Shown here in pieces: positions 1 to 13,210 of a DNA stretch of 64,000 nt. This DNA is from Epiperipatus broadwayi (lineage: Eukaryota > Onychophora > Udeonychophora > Euonychophora > Peripatidae). Location: NCBI GenBank assembly GCA_028023455.1, contig JAQFVV010006454.1, forward strand, positions 1,101,001-1,165,000. The letters run 5' to 3'. A program made the position numbers and the translations under genes. The notes beneath the pieces were generated by a model. It was not told the origin of the DNA. It searched no databases and saw only the letters and a list, made by a program, of their open reading frames with translations. Position 1 is the first letter of the stretch; the number at the start of each line of letters is the position of its first letter.

Positions 1-345
1 ACCTTTGGGTATTTTAGTCTGCTTGAGCATATCCAGTAACACAGGGATTCTCACTGAATCAAAAGCTGAAGCAATATCTATCTGCACCATTACTGTGCTG
101 TATTTCTTTCTCACCCTGGTGGATATCATCATGGTCTTGAATAACAATGCTCCTTGCCCTGTTGATGATGTCTTCTTTGCGAATTGTGATTCACTGATGG
201 TTGGTAAAATATAGGGCTCAATCTTCTTTTATAATTTTTTCCAATATTTTAATAGGAAGTGGCCCCATAGATATTGGTTTAAGCTCATTTGGCATTGGTA
301 TGCTTTTCTTATTATATGGCACTTTTGCCATGGTATATATCCCTG
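1..345 (-). pseudogene. LINE reverse transcriptase fragment, cut by window edge
   Basis: Read on the minus strand, the stretch nearest the microsatellite encodes a peptide with LKPISMGPLPIKILEKII, the shape of the conserved RT block RPISLxxxxxKILEKII. After a frame change near position 213 it continues with SQFAKKTSSTGQGALLF (fingers block, usually QFGFRxGRSTxxAL) and then VQIDIASAFDSV, a good match to RT motif A with its catalytic Asp. The copy runs off the left edge of the window, so the palm motifs B and C are not visible. At least one frameshift shows it is dead. It does not resemble the RTE element that follows; the clade is not determined. Upstream in its own sense it abuts a long ATT/GTT microsatellite. 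Confidence 0.7.
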
Positions 346-580
<235 letters not shown>

Positions 581-1087
581 CATTATTTCGGGGGAATGTA
601 AATTTCCTATTGAGATATCATGAGTAAAGTTATTAATTATTAAAGGAATATTAATTAGTTTGTTGTTATTTATGTAATAAATTCATAAAATTATATTTTA
701 GGATGTACTCCCAATGTTTAAGCTAATGTACCTTACTAAACGTCTCATGTTAGGAGATTTATAATTATATTTATTATTTTGATAGAACCTTACTTTATTT
801 ATAATAGTGAGTTAGTTATAAATTAAAATAATTAGTAAATGAATGGATTAAGTATTGTAGTTTGGAACCGTAATTATTTATTATGAACCTAAGTATTATG
901 ATATTTTATTATAATAAGATATTCTTAAATTTAATTAGTGAAAATTATTATTTTATTAGATATTATATCTTGAGCTAGTCTTTATGTTATATTATTTTAA
1001 TAGTCATTGTTTATGCAACTCGTCTGTAATGCATTATTGTTATCTAAACCAGATTCTTTTGTTTAGTAGTTTTCCTTTAAAAAAATG
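581..1087. other. AT-rich spacer, nothing recognised
   Basis: Stop-rich in all frames and without tandem or inverted structure that I can see. Confidence 0.6.
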
Positions 1088-1114
1088 ATATATATATGTG
1101 TGTGTGTGTGTGTG
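1088..1114. repeat. TA/TG dinucleotide repeat
   Basis: Short TA run passing into about nine TG units. It sits at the apparent left boundary of the RTE element. Confidence 0.9.
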
Positions 1115-1285
1115 GGTGGAGGCCTTAAAGGAACCGAACAGGGCAAATTCCTAATGTCCACTCCATACGTTCTTGTCATTGCAGCTGTTATTCCTATGTG
1201 ATTATTCATATAGTATACGAACATGGATGGGCTGCTCATCAACACGCATTAGCCAGCGTGGTGAGTTTATTGGCTTTTTACCTCC
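1115..1285 (+). other. probable 5' leader of the RTE element
   Basis: Less AT-rich than the flank and contiguous with the RTE coding frame, ending at the first in-frame ATG. No second full-length copy is present here, so the true 5' end cannot be set. Confidence 0.35.
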
Positions 1286-4261
1286 GTGTTTAAGAATATT
1301 TTTTCAATATATACAATCATGACAGACAAAAATAAATCATGGCGCTTATTTCCAGGAGGCTGTAAAGTCACCAACCAAGGCAGCGGTTGGTGGCCGAAGG
1401 CGGAGGGTGCTAAGAATCCCCTGATTGTGGACTCAGTCTGCCATTTGATGACAACTTTTTATTTAGGTATTTACAACTGCAGATCACTTTCAAGTGAAGG
1501 AAGACTGCAAGAGTTAGAAGAAGAACTGTCATATATTAAATGGGACATTATTAGACTTTGTGAAGTAAGAAGAAAAGGTGAAGAAAGAATACATTTAAAA
1601 AGTGGACATGTACTCTACTATAAAGGCACAAATATTGGAAATACAAGTGGAGTAGGATTCATTATAAATAAAAAATGGAAGAATAACATTGTGGAGATTG
1701 ATGGTGTATCAGACAGAGTGGCAAGATTAGTTTTACAACTTAATAACAGATACCAAATGCAGATAATTCAGGTTTATGTCCCAACAAGTTCTCATAGTGA
1801 TGAAGTTATAGAATATTTTTATATGGAAGTACAAAAGGCTTTTGATCAGAGTAAACAACATTTTAAAATTGTTATGGGAGACTTTAATACTAGAATTGGT
1901 AAACAAATGAAAGATGAAAGTGCTGTAGGTAGTTTTAGTTATGGTAATAGAAATGAGAGAAGAGATAGACTTGTGGAGTTTGCAAAAAAAGAAAAACTTT
2001 ATATTTTGAATTCTTTTTTTGAGAAAAATGTTAAAAGGAAATGGACATGGAAGCATCCAAATGAAGGTACAGCAGAATTGGATTATATTTTGACTAACTG
2101 AAAATACATATTTCAAGATTGTAATGTTCTCAATAAATTTAACATAAGAGGAGATCACCGATTAGTAAGATGTTAGATACATGTTAATGCAAAACTCAAG
2201 AGACAAAAATTAGTAAGAAAAACAATATTTGCAGTTGATATTCCTAATCTTCAGAAACATTCTAATGAATTTAAATTAGAACTTACAAATCAGTTTAAAG
2301 TATTAGTAGATTTTGAACATGATTCAGATGTGAATGACCTTAATAGGAAAATAAGCGATACACTTTTAAAAACTGCAACAAAGATAGCTGGTAGAAAAAA
2401 GCAGCAATTGACCAGTAAAATTTCTACTAAGACTAGAGAATTTATGAAGAAAAGAAGGAATATGAGGATATACAATAATGATGCATTAAAAAAGATTGAA
2501 TATCTCGAATTTTGTAAAATGTTGCAGAAAAGAGTTGAAAATGATATAAGAAAGTATAATTGTGAACTAGCAAGGAAAGCTGTAGAAGAGAATAAAAATT
2601 TAAAGAGTGTAAAACAACATTTTGGTATTGGTATGAAATTTATATCTGCAATAAGAAAAAAAGATGGCATTATTACTAAAAAGAAAGATGACATCATAAA
2701 ATGTGTAGAAGACTTCTATCAAGAATTATATAGTAATAAAGAACAAGTGCCTCCTATGCATATTATATCTTCCGAATTCCCTAGAATTTTAAATGAAGAA
2801 GTGAGACATGCAATTAAAAGTATGAAGAAAGGAAAGGCTCCAGGTAATGATGGAATTGTAATTGATAAATTAAAAGAAGCAGGTGAAGAAATAAAAATTT
2901 TTTTAGAAAAGTTATATACCAAATGTCTAAATGATAAAGATGTACCAGATGATTGTAAGAATGCAGTATTAATATTAATATTTAAAAAAGGTGATAAAGA
3001 AGATATTAGAAATTACAGACTTATCAGTCTTTTATCAGTTTTATACAAAATTTTTACTAAGATAATTACAACTCGTCTACAGAAAACATTAGATTTCCAC
3101 CAACCAAGAGAACAAGCTGGATTTAAAAGTGGTTTTAGTACAGTAGATCATATCCAGGTATTGAGAGAAATTATAGAAAGGACAAATGAATATGAGTTGC
3201 CATTATGCTTAGGATTTGTAGACTATGAAAACGCATTTTATTCTATAAACATTTCTTCAGTGATTAAAGCATTGGATCATCAAGGTGTAGATCCAGGATA
3301 TTGTCATATTTTAAAGAATATTTATAAAAATGCAACAGCAACAATTAGATTACATAATGATAGTAGGAAAATCAACATTGAAAAGGGTGTAAGACAAGGT
3401 GACTCTATATCTCCAAAACTTTTTACAGCACTGCTGCAAGAAGTATTTTGTGGATTAAAATGGGAAGCTAAAAAAGTGAAAGTAAATGGAGATTATTTAA
3501 GTCATTTAGATTTTGCAGATGATGTAGTTGTTTTTGCAAATAATGCTTTAAAGCTACAGCAAATGTTGCAGGAGTTATCAGATGAAAGTAGGAAAGTAGG
3601 ACTAAAGATAAATGTTAAAAAGACTAAAGTAATGTTTAATAGATTTTCTCAAAATATAAAAATAAAGATTGATTATGATGAGTTAGAAGAAGTTAACAGT
3701 TAAAAATACTTTGGTCAGATTATTAATACAGATGGAAATATAATGGATGAAATTAATCATAGAATTAAACTTGGTTGGAGTTTTTTTGGTAGAAATAGCT
3801 TGATACTAAAAGGAAATATGCCTATGTGTTTGAAAAGCAAGGTTTTTAATAAATGTGTTTTGCCAGTTCTTACTTATGGATCTGAGACTTGGACACTTAA
3901 TAGAAGAGCAATACAGAGACTTCAGACCACTCAAAGAAGTATGGAGAGATGTATGTTGGGAGTAACAAGAAGAGATCGAAAATGCACTGTATGGGTAAGA
4001 GAACAAACAGGTGTTACTGACCTCATTGAAAAAATTAAAAGACTGAAGTGGAGTTGGGCTGGACATATTGTTAGAAGAGATGATAACAGATGGACAATTG
4101 AAATTTTAAACTGGATTCCAAGAGATTGTAAAAGATCCAGAAAGAGACCACATGTGAGATGGATGAATGAAATAAGAAAGTGTGCAGGGGTGGTGTGGAG
4201 AAGAGAAGCTAAAGATAGGAAAAGATGGATTGAACTTGGAGATACCTTCATCCTACAGTGA
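1286..4261 (+). pseudogene. RTE-type LINE polyprotein (endonuclease + reverse transcriptase), three stops
   Basis: About 990 codons in one frame encode an apurinic-type endonuclease (EN) followed by a reverse transcriptase. EN residues visible, counting from the ATG at 1286: Asn in GIYNCRS (64), Glu in CEVRRKGEE (93), Tyr in VYVPTSS (164), Asp/Asn in GDFNTRIG (199/201), Asp in LDYILTN (266), then GDHRLVR just after the first stop. RT blocks: GKAPGNDGI, NYRLISLL (usually NYRPISLL), EQAGFKSGFST, motif A GFVDYENAFYSI (usually AFDSI), GVRQGDSISP, and FADD as motif C. The C-terminal tail (YGSETWTLN, MERCMLGVTRRDRK, RLKWSWAGHIVRR) is typical of RTE proteins often annotated as craniofacial development protein 2-like. 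Stops: TGA 2099-2101, TAG 2174-2176, TAA 3701-3703. I see no frameshift, so decay is recent. Related fragments lie at 45955-46988 and 63051-63366. Confidence 0.93.
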
Positions 4262-4292
4262 ATTGATAATGGTTGATGATTATGATGATGGA

Positions 4293-4294
<2 letters not shown>
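4262..4294 (+). other. RTE 3' tail
   Basis: Short 3' UTR with TTGATAATGGTTGATGAT. The copy at 63051 has the same tail on the minus strand (TGATAATGGTTGATGATGATG), which fixes the 3' end of the family just before the TA run. Confidence 0.7.
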
Positions 4295-4382
<88 letters not shown>

Positions 4383-4405
4383 AGAGAGAGAGGGGGGGAG
4401 AGAGA
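4295..4405. repeat. TA microsatellite, then GA-rich run
   Basis: About 42 TA units followed by a short GA/G purine tract. It begins directly at the RTE 3' end, as it does at the second copy, so it is either the insertion target or an expanded tail. Confidence 0.95.
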
Positions 4406-6071
4406 ACAGACTGTCTCATGATTATTATATAATGATAAATAATCTTGAAAGTGTATATATGTATTAAGAAAAAATGAACATGTACAAAAATTATTTATAT
4501 AAGTAATTAAAATAAAGGCTAAAATGTGTTAAATATTAATAAATTTTAATATTTATGATATTTTGAAATAAATTATTTAAAATTAAATAAGTTCTCTGCG
4601 ATATAAATAGATTTTTTCCTGATAATAAAAACAAATATTGCAAATATTATTCAATTCTTTTGGATTTTAACACTTTCTATTTTTCCAGCTGGTCAGAGTT
4701 TTTGGAATGTTTAGTTTCTCTATTTTTATGAAGTCTTTATTTTATACTAAAACTCAATAAATTGGACTTATTTTGTAAACAAATAATATTCTAAAAATTA
4801 CATTTGACCATTTTTAATATTTAAAAACAGACTTGTAAATATAGCAATTTATTATAAACATCATCACATATCATTTACATAAAGACTAAAAATGAACAAT
4901 CTTTTTGTTATTTTAAGTTTGTTTTTTAATACGAACAAATGAATATAAATTTATAATAGCTCATAATAATGTAATAGACACTTTCATTTTTTTATATTAC
5001 AATCAAGTTTATTAACTTCTATTTCTAAAAATAAAGCATAAATAAGTAAATGGAAACTTTTCCAGTGTATTTCTTTATAATAGTCATCCAATTAATGTGT
5101 AAAAATAATCAAAAATACTTATTAAACAAGTAAAAGATTTTTAAATTATACTTCAAAATCATTGCATAAACCCTAGACCAGAAGAATGTGAATGCCTTCT
5201 GAGCATTTTTCTTTGTCAAAAAATCAAAGAATTATTTTGATGTTAGTTGCAGTCTATAAGATGCTAATTTCTTCAGATTTTGTTTCCAATTTTAACTTCA
5301 ATAAAAGCATTATGTTAAAATTTACTTTACAAAATTGTGGGCCATTATCATTAATCCAAAGGTATCAGATAATTTAGTGTTTTTTCTGTGAGAAATTTGA
5401 ATTATTTTTAATTAAGGTGAGGGATTATAAGGTAATATATCAAAATAACTATTTTTATATAAAGGTGATTTTTTTAAGATACACATAATTATTAAAAGTT
5501 ATTTTAAATATATTTTATACTTAAGAGAGATTTTAAAAAAATAATTAAACAAGTAATTTAACTCTTCAAAGCAAAAAATGTTTGAATATTATTTTGATAA
5601 ATGTAAAATATTGGGGAAAACATTCTTTTACAGTTTTATCTTGTTTTTTATAGAAAAATCAGTACTCTTTTGCTTGATGGTGTTGTTATGTTCAAAAACA
5701 CATAAAATGTCATTTATATGGCCAGACCTATGGCTAATACAACAGTTGTGTTGTATTAGCCATTTCAGGCTGCTTGATGGTGTTGCACAAGAATATTATG
5801 GCCAGTTTTCTGTTTTGTGACACTTTATGCAAATTCACACAATTCACAATTGACTATCGTATCATCTGAGGGTGGATGAATTTCAAGTGGCCACAAGTTT
5901 TGAAATCTCCATAGCAGAGTAATTTGATTTCTTCTTAAATCACACAGTCTGACTCACTAAGAATTGTCACACTGTAGTGCAACAAGTCCATGAAACTCTA
6001 CATTTGCAAAACAACCCTGCAATTCTGATGTTACTCACACTCCTGCTAGTAAAAGCATTTGATTTGCACAT
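4406..6071. other. AT-rich spacer with one strong hairpin
   Basis: No gene seen. Positions 5730-5763 form a perfect 15-bp stem with a 4-base loop (ATGGCTAATACAACA / TGTTGTATTAGCCAT). Two imperfect CTTGATGGTGTTG repeats flank it. Confidence 0.6.
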
Positions 6072-6590
6072 GTTTCCAAAACAAAAGTTTGTGATTCTAT
6101 GATATAAATCAATAAAAGAAAAAAAAACAAAAGCTGAAAAAGTCAAAAGTTTTGGTGTTATTTTATTTGAAGAGGGGGGTTGAGAAAAAGTTAGTCGTCA
6201 TTGAAACAAAAGTTATTTTTGGTTTGTTTTTATTTTTAAAAAAAGGTAGAACAAGATTTCATTTTAAAAAAAGGTAATACAAATAAAATGTAATAAAAAC
6301 TGGTTTTAAAAATAAAAGTTTTACTATATCAGCAGTAAATATGTGTTTGTATATTGTTTTTGTTACTGTAATTTGTTAGTAGGAAGAAAAAAACCTATTT
6401 CCAAAACAAAAGATTGTGATTCTATGCCATAAATCAATAATAAATAAAAAATATTTTTGGTTTGTTTTTATTTTTAAAAAAAGGTAGAACAAAATTTTAT
6501 TAAAAAACAAAAAGGTAATACAAATAACATGTAATAAAAATTTGTTTCAGAAATAAAAGTTTTACTATATCAGTGGTAAAGATGTATTTA
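6072..6590 (+). repeat. diverged direct duplication, about 0.3 kb unit
   Basis: Blocks starting TTTCCAAAACAAAAG at 6072 and 6398 each continue into a shared stretch (ATTTTTGGTTTGTTTTTATT ... AAAGTTTTACTATATCAG). The second unit has lost roughly 90 bases. Origin unknown. Confidence 0.75.
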
Positions 6591-9500
6591 TGTAAGGAAA
6601 AAAACTTAAAGACATAGTAGAAAAAATCACTCACAGCCCAGGAATGTTACCTTTGATTGTTTTTGCATAGAAACAATGCCATCAAGTGGCTATGCCCAGC
6701 TATCAGATGAGTACCAAAAAAATCTTATGTAGCAATTAGTAATCATTTTCATATTTATTAATTTTTACAAATAAATTATTATTCTTCATTAAAACTTTGC
6801 ACTTTTAGAATATTTATTGATATGACATGAAAAAAGAAAAGCCATCTTATCTTATAATATTTACAATTAAAAAATAATAATCACATAAAATAAATAATAA
6901 CAAAAATGTTTTTATTTCAGTTTTCAGACTGAAAGAATTATTTTCAATGAATAATAAATAATTACGCACAAATTTTTAATAACTCATTCAGATACTAGCA
7001 TTTATAATTATTAAATCTCATGGCAGGTTTTGTCAGTGATCAATCTTTTCATTTATGTATAAAAAATTTATTTTATATAAAATTCAAAACATTGAACATG
7101 ATTTTTTTATTCAATTTTACAAATGAAAAACATTCTAAAAAAATTATAGTTAAATTTTGAATTTTTTTTAAAAATTAGTTATAATAACAACAAAGAATGC
7201 AAAACATCATTCAGTGATCTGAAGCAAAATAGTCTTTAGGAAAACAATAAAATCATTTTATTTTTTTATATTTTTACATTTCAAATAAATAAATATAAAC
7301 ATTTAATAAATCTATCAAATTCTGCCCTAAAATCTTTAAAATACTTTAAAATTTGTAGAATATCTCAAATGATGCTAAACCATGTTAATTTTGAAAGGTA
7401 ATGGCATTATATGATCAATTTTACATAGGCATGTGCATTTTAAGTTGTGGTCTAATTTATTAATTTCTATTTTAAAAAATAAAACATACACAAATAAAAC
7501 CAAACTACATCTGAAAATTGTTTTATATAAAAATAATTATTATACAAGTATTTTGTAAAAATAATCAGAAATATTTAATAAACAAACAAAAAATCATTCT
7601 TTTTAATTCCAAAAAATGTTTTAAGTAATCTTACAAATGCTGTAGAAAATAGATTACAAAGAAATCAAATTGCTAATGCTTTAGAGACTACATCAGTTTA
7701 CACAAAGAATAAGCTAAAGGACATTGCTATTTACCAAACTTCTTGGAAAATACTGACTTATTCATATTTATTTAAAATCATAAATCAGTAATTGTTTATA
7801 CTGCAGTTTTAATATTTTTTAAAAAAACCTACATTAATATCAGTTAAAATAGTCATAGAAAATTAATCTAAAGCAGTAAAACTACCATGGTATTTCTGAG
7901 TAATCAATCTAAGAAAATTAATGGATTTGTAATAAAAATGGTTAACAATGCATATCAGTAAAGAATACATAAAAGTAATAAATATACTCTTTAAAACTTA
8001 ATAATTCATTTTATGATTATTAAAAATGGCAAAAATAATAACTACATTTTTTTCAGTATCATTTTTCATCACTTATTACTCTATTTAATATTGTTATACT
8101 TTTATTGACTTATTTTATGATAAAGATATATATAGTCAAATAAAATCTGAATGTGAGCATTATATATTTATCAAAAAATAAATATTTTGTTTAATTTTAC
8201 AAGCAAATAATAGGTAACCTTGTGATTTGCAATTTCAAATTGTAACAAAAGCTGAATTTATGTGGGTGCAGTGATACCATTTGGATACAAAATTAAACTT
8301 ACCACTTGACATGAAAACTCATTCCTTTGACTTTATTTTATTTTTCTTTAAATGATATTAATATCACTATTTTAGTTGGAAATGATTCTTTTTGCCATCA
8401 AATAAATGCAGTAGAATAGCTGAAAATAAATATTAAAAAATTCATCATTAGTAGATTCCATAATGGTAGATTTGGCACAATATAGAGACACATGCCTATA
8501 AAATTATCTGTTTAGCTCCTAATCTAATGCATTTTCTATTATTTATGACATTAATAAGAGTTTACATAATATATCAATTCAATTAGAATTGAATGTTATC
8601 AGCATTTATCTTAAACATTTATTAATTAGTTCATATTATACTTATCATTTATATAGGAGACCAACCTGCTTGCACATACTAAAAGATAATGCAATTTGAT
8701 GCTAGTAAATCCATTAGTAAACTAATTATCTCTCTATAAAATGTATTTTCACACAAATATAGAAGCATAGTTGGAAGAAATCTACTGTTAAAAAGTATTT
8801 AATAGTAAACTGTGTGTAAATAAGCATATTATTTATAACCAGAATAGCAGAACTAAAAAATACAAAAAGAATTGTTTATTGCTCTAAAAAGAAATATTTA
8901 TCCTAACTTGTTTTAAAAGAGCATATAAATAATTAAATAAATTAGCTAATAAATTCTAATGGAAATGCATTTGAAAGCACTTTAAGTTCATCATGGAGAA
9001 AAAAGAGATAAACAGTAGAAATTTCTAAGAAGGAAAAAACTGACTTTAAAAAGTTTATTTAAAAATTTATTTTTAAAGAAAATGTTATTTTGTTCACACA
9101 TTTGATTAATTTATAAAATGTATAGAATAGTCAAATGGTTTTACTAGTTAAAGTTATTTTTCTGTTAATCATACATGAAGAACTAAATTGTAAAACAATA
9201 ATTGATATATTTTTATATTTTCTATAGACAAGCATAGAAAATAATTATATAATTATTATAATGAATTAACTTTATAATTTAAAAGTAAATAAGAATTAAA
9301 AACTAAAATACCTCTATATCTAAATACATTTACTATTTATATATTGTTAAAATAGTTTGGCCTATAGATTTAAGGCACATAATAAAATTGATTTCTTCTT
9401 TCATTTGAATTTGTTATTCAAATTTTCAATTGTTTTTTTATCTGAATACCGAAATGATTTCTTTAATAAAACCTAATGCTAAGTGAAATTTTAGTGAAGT

Positions 9501-9745
9501 TCTCCGTTTTTTCATTTAGTAAATTTACATATATTGTAATAGTGAAATTTGAGTTCAAATCTCATGATTTTTTTAATTTTAATATTGGTCATATTATCTT
9601 TATAATAATGTAACAAAAAAGATAACACATAAAAATAAATATAAGATATAAATTGTCAACATTTATTAATGTACCCAATTGCATAATTCTTGGATGCATA
9701 TGTGTGAAACTATGTATTAATATAATTGGTCAGTATTAAATGATT
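6591..9745. other. AT-rich spacer, nothing recognised
   Basis: No convincing coding frame, tandem array or inverted repeat seen by eye. Confidence 0.55.
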
Positions 9746-9935
<190 letters not shown>

Positions 9936-11532
9936 TATCTTAAGCTATCTAAAGTGATATTCAAAATCTTATTTAGGCTATATAAAATAAGTAAGTAAAA
10001 AAAGATGTCAATTTCTTTTTTTTTTTATGTAACATAAATGCATATTAATATTTTTAATTTTTTTTTTTTTTTTCAAAATTTTTTTTTGGGGGGGTGAGTG
10101 TTTTTAGAGAGAGGGGGGGGGGGGGGGGGGGGGGAAAGTATGTTCTCATCTACCCCATTTTATATATATATAGCCACAGGTATATAACAAGCCTGTGTTT
10201 CAGTTATTATAAATGCATATTGTATTCTAATGTATAAAGTTGTATTTTATGTAACAAGAAGCACCGGTTTATTAGAAGGAAATTACAAAAATAAATTAAA
10301 AAATGAATTTGATAATGAATGAGATTAAATACTGTAGCAACCTATTAAGGAAATGAGATATTATACAATAACTTTCTCTTCTTTTTTTTTTTCTTAGAAA
10401 GAAGTAAAAAAGAATAAGAGCTCTCAATTTTATTTAATACATATTAACAATTTAAGAGCATAATTCTAGTAGTTACATTTATAATTTACTGTGAACCATG
10501 ATGAACAAAATAGTGTGAATATTAAAACTTCTGGCTGTGCTGCTACTCAGATTTTTTCTGAGGAGAATCTTTATACAGTATCATCAAAATCAAATTTTTC
10601 TGATGGTGGAAAAAATATTAAATTAAATAATGCTAAATTTATAAAATCACTTTAAGATATAAGTAACTACATTACTAATGCACAATTAGAATTTATAATA
10701 AAATGTTTTAAGTATCAGATATAGTCTTAAATTTAAAAACAGTCATCAAAGTTTATAATTCTAAAATAGATAATCAGATTTAAAATAAATGTAAACTATA
10801 TCCATAAAAAATATATACACAATGGAACATTGTGGGATTTCAGAAGTGATATTAGGCTATATTATGTTTGTATGTTTTTATATACATAGGTATAAGTATA
10901 CAGTAAAATTTTATTGTCATTAATAAATACTGTGCTTAATTTGCATTCCTTACAAATAGAAGAGGGGAATTATTAGGTAATTCATTTATCTTATTTAAAT
11001 ATTTAGGTTTGAATGTAGTGTATTGTTCAATATACATTTATATATTTTGTAACTGAAAAAAGTTTTGGTAAATCGTTGTAGCAAACCATTAATAGTATTT
11101 ATTGGAAGTCATTAATCTTTATTTAATCGAAAGTAAGCCTATTTTTCTTACTGTATACATATAATTTATTGAATGAATTGCTTTGGTAAGTATTAAATTA
11201 ATTATTACTGATAAAGCTTAGTCAAATGATTGTAAATTAAGCATACTATTTAAAATTATTTACGAAAATATATTATTTTTTACTAAAATTATACTGATAT
11301 ATAACCTATTTCAGGTTCCGTGAATTGTTTGCAACTTGTGATAATACAATTCTAAAAATTGTTTAGTAAACATTGTTTATTTAATTAAACAAAAAATTAT
11401 TAGGTAAAATAAGTGAATAATCTAGCTTTAAAATTTAAAAGCAATTTATTAATGAAGTGAAATATATATTTTATGTATTTAAATGCATATATATATATAT
11501 ATACTGTGTTTTATTTATGACTAATTATATAT
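9936..11532. other. AT-rich spacer with homopolymer tracts
   Basis: Contains T-runs at 10017-10078, a G8 at 10088 and an uninterrupted G22 at 10113-10134 after a GA tract. No gene seen. Confidence 0.6.
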
Positions 11533-11662
11533 TGTAATGGAAATTAAAATCACCCCAGTGGTTGTGAACTAATTGTAATGGATAACTCTCTTCAATTGTA
11601 ATGTATCTCAGGTCTTGGCTAATTTCATCAAAGTTCAGAGTTGGGAAGCCGATTGTAATGGA
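11533..11662 (+). repeat. four scattered ATTGTAATG motifs
   Basis: ATTGTAATGG or ATTGTAATGT occurs near 11533, 11572, 11596 and 11653. This may be a decayed short repeat; no function is suggested. Confidence 0.35.
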
Positions 11663-13110
11663 ACATACATATAAAAGAAAATAAACTAGCCCAATCATTG
11701 ATTAAAATTATAATATTACTTATCTGACTAGCTATACATAAAATATACCTGGATACCAATGAGCAATAACAAAAAACATTCAATGATTTATTCTCAAGAT
11801 TAACTTGATCCATGATTTAATTATTCATCAAAGTATAAATTGGAAACAAAGGGAATTTTATTGGATCAAACCTATATTTAAAAATGGAAATTATATGTAA
11901 AACAACATTATAATTAATGATGGTTTAAATAGATAATTATGAAATTGAATATTAGCAAAACATAAAATTAATTGATGTAAGTCTCATGCACTACCTACTG
12001 ACTTCTGCACTGAAAAGCGAAAAATAAAGATATCACTAAATTTCAAACAAATCATAAAGACATTTCTTCTAAAACAAATGGTGTATATACTTTATTTTAA
12101 TTGTGGTTTGGTTTGGTTTTAAGATAGCAATAATTATATTAAACACTTACAATTTTTATTTAAATTTCAAGTTCCATTTTAATTAATTATAATTTAAATT
12201 AACAATATTTAATAGCAATAGGCATGGGTTGTTTGTGTATACATAAGAATCATTTATCATTTAACACACAGAAAGATGTAATAAAGAACAATTGATTAAA
12301 ATCATAATAGTTGCTTAAAATAATAATTTAGAATCATTGATATGTTTATCAAGGTCAGATCATTTAACTAAAAAAAATTATAAGAATTCTTTTCCTATTG
12401 TGTTAGATATTGATTTGTTTCATTTTCAATTAGACTATATTTCTCTTTTGTATTACAAGTACAAACTCTTTGTGTTTATTATTTATAATAGGGCTTCTAT
12501 TATGGCCCATAAATTCAATATCATCCTTTATATCTTTATTAATTCTGGGACTTAATAAACATTTATCATGGACTATATAACACTTACTATATGAAACCTT
12601 TATACATAAAAACATAGAAATGACTCATATCTCATATGAGAGGAAATATGTGTCTATAACACAGACATCAAATATACACAGCATGACTTACCCTTTTAAA
12701 ACATATCGAATGATGAGATTATGGATTAAATTCTGAAGAAAAATATTAAAAGATAATAAATTTATAAATATAATATAATACATTATGTCTATACTTATAA
12801 ATGATTCCCACACAAACAAACGACAATCAATATAATCTCCAGCCTACATTATATACAACAGAAGGATAACATGCATATATACGGTGTTTAAATTAAACAA
12901 TATGTATTTTTCTGATAAATAATATCTGTTATATATAATCATTTGTTAATAAGTTGAGGTTTAAAATTGTTTTATTTATATAATGTACATATATAAGATT
13001 TAAGAATTAAAGACAACAAAAGAAAATGTTAATGATAAGCAACTTCTAGATTTTTTATTATTGATATGAATAAATTCAAAACTTAATAACAATTTACTTA
13101 TATTATAGAA
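11663..13110. other. AT-rich spacer, nothing recognised
   Basis: Short open frames only, none with recognisable protein features. Confidence 0.5.
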
Positions 13111-13210
13111 GACTATATATATATATATATGTCCAAAAGATGGCGCTATACCAAAATATGTATATCATATATATATATATCATATATATATATATATTGT
13201 AACAATATTT
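13111..13210. repeat. TA runs around an AGATGGCGCTATACCAAAA box
   Basis: TA runs flank a 20-base GC-richer island at about 13137-13157. It resembles the AGATGGCG(T)TCTACCAAAA end of the 408-bp ribozyme repeat at 57997, so it may be a trace of the same superfamily. Confidence 0.5.
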
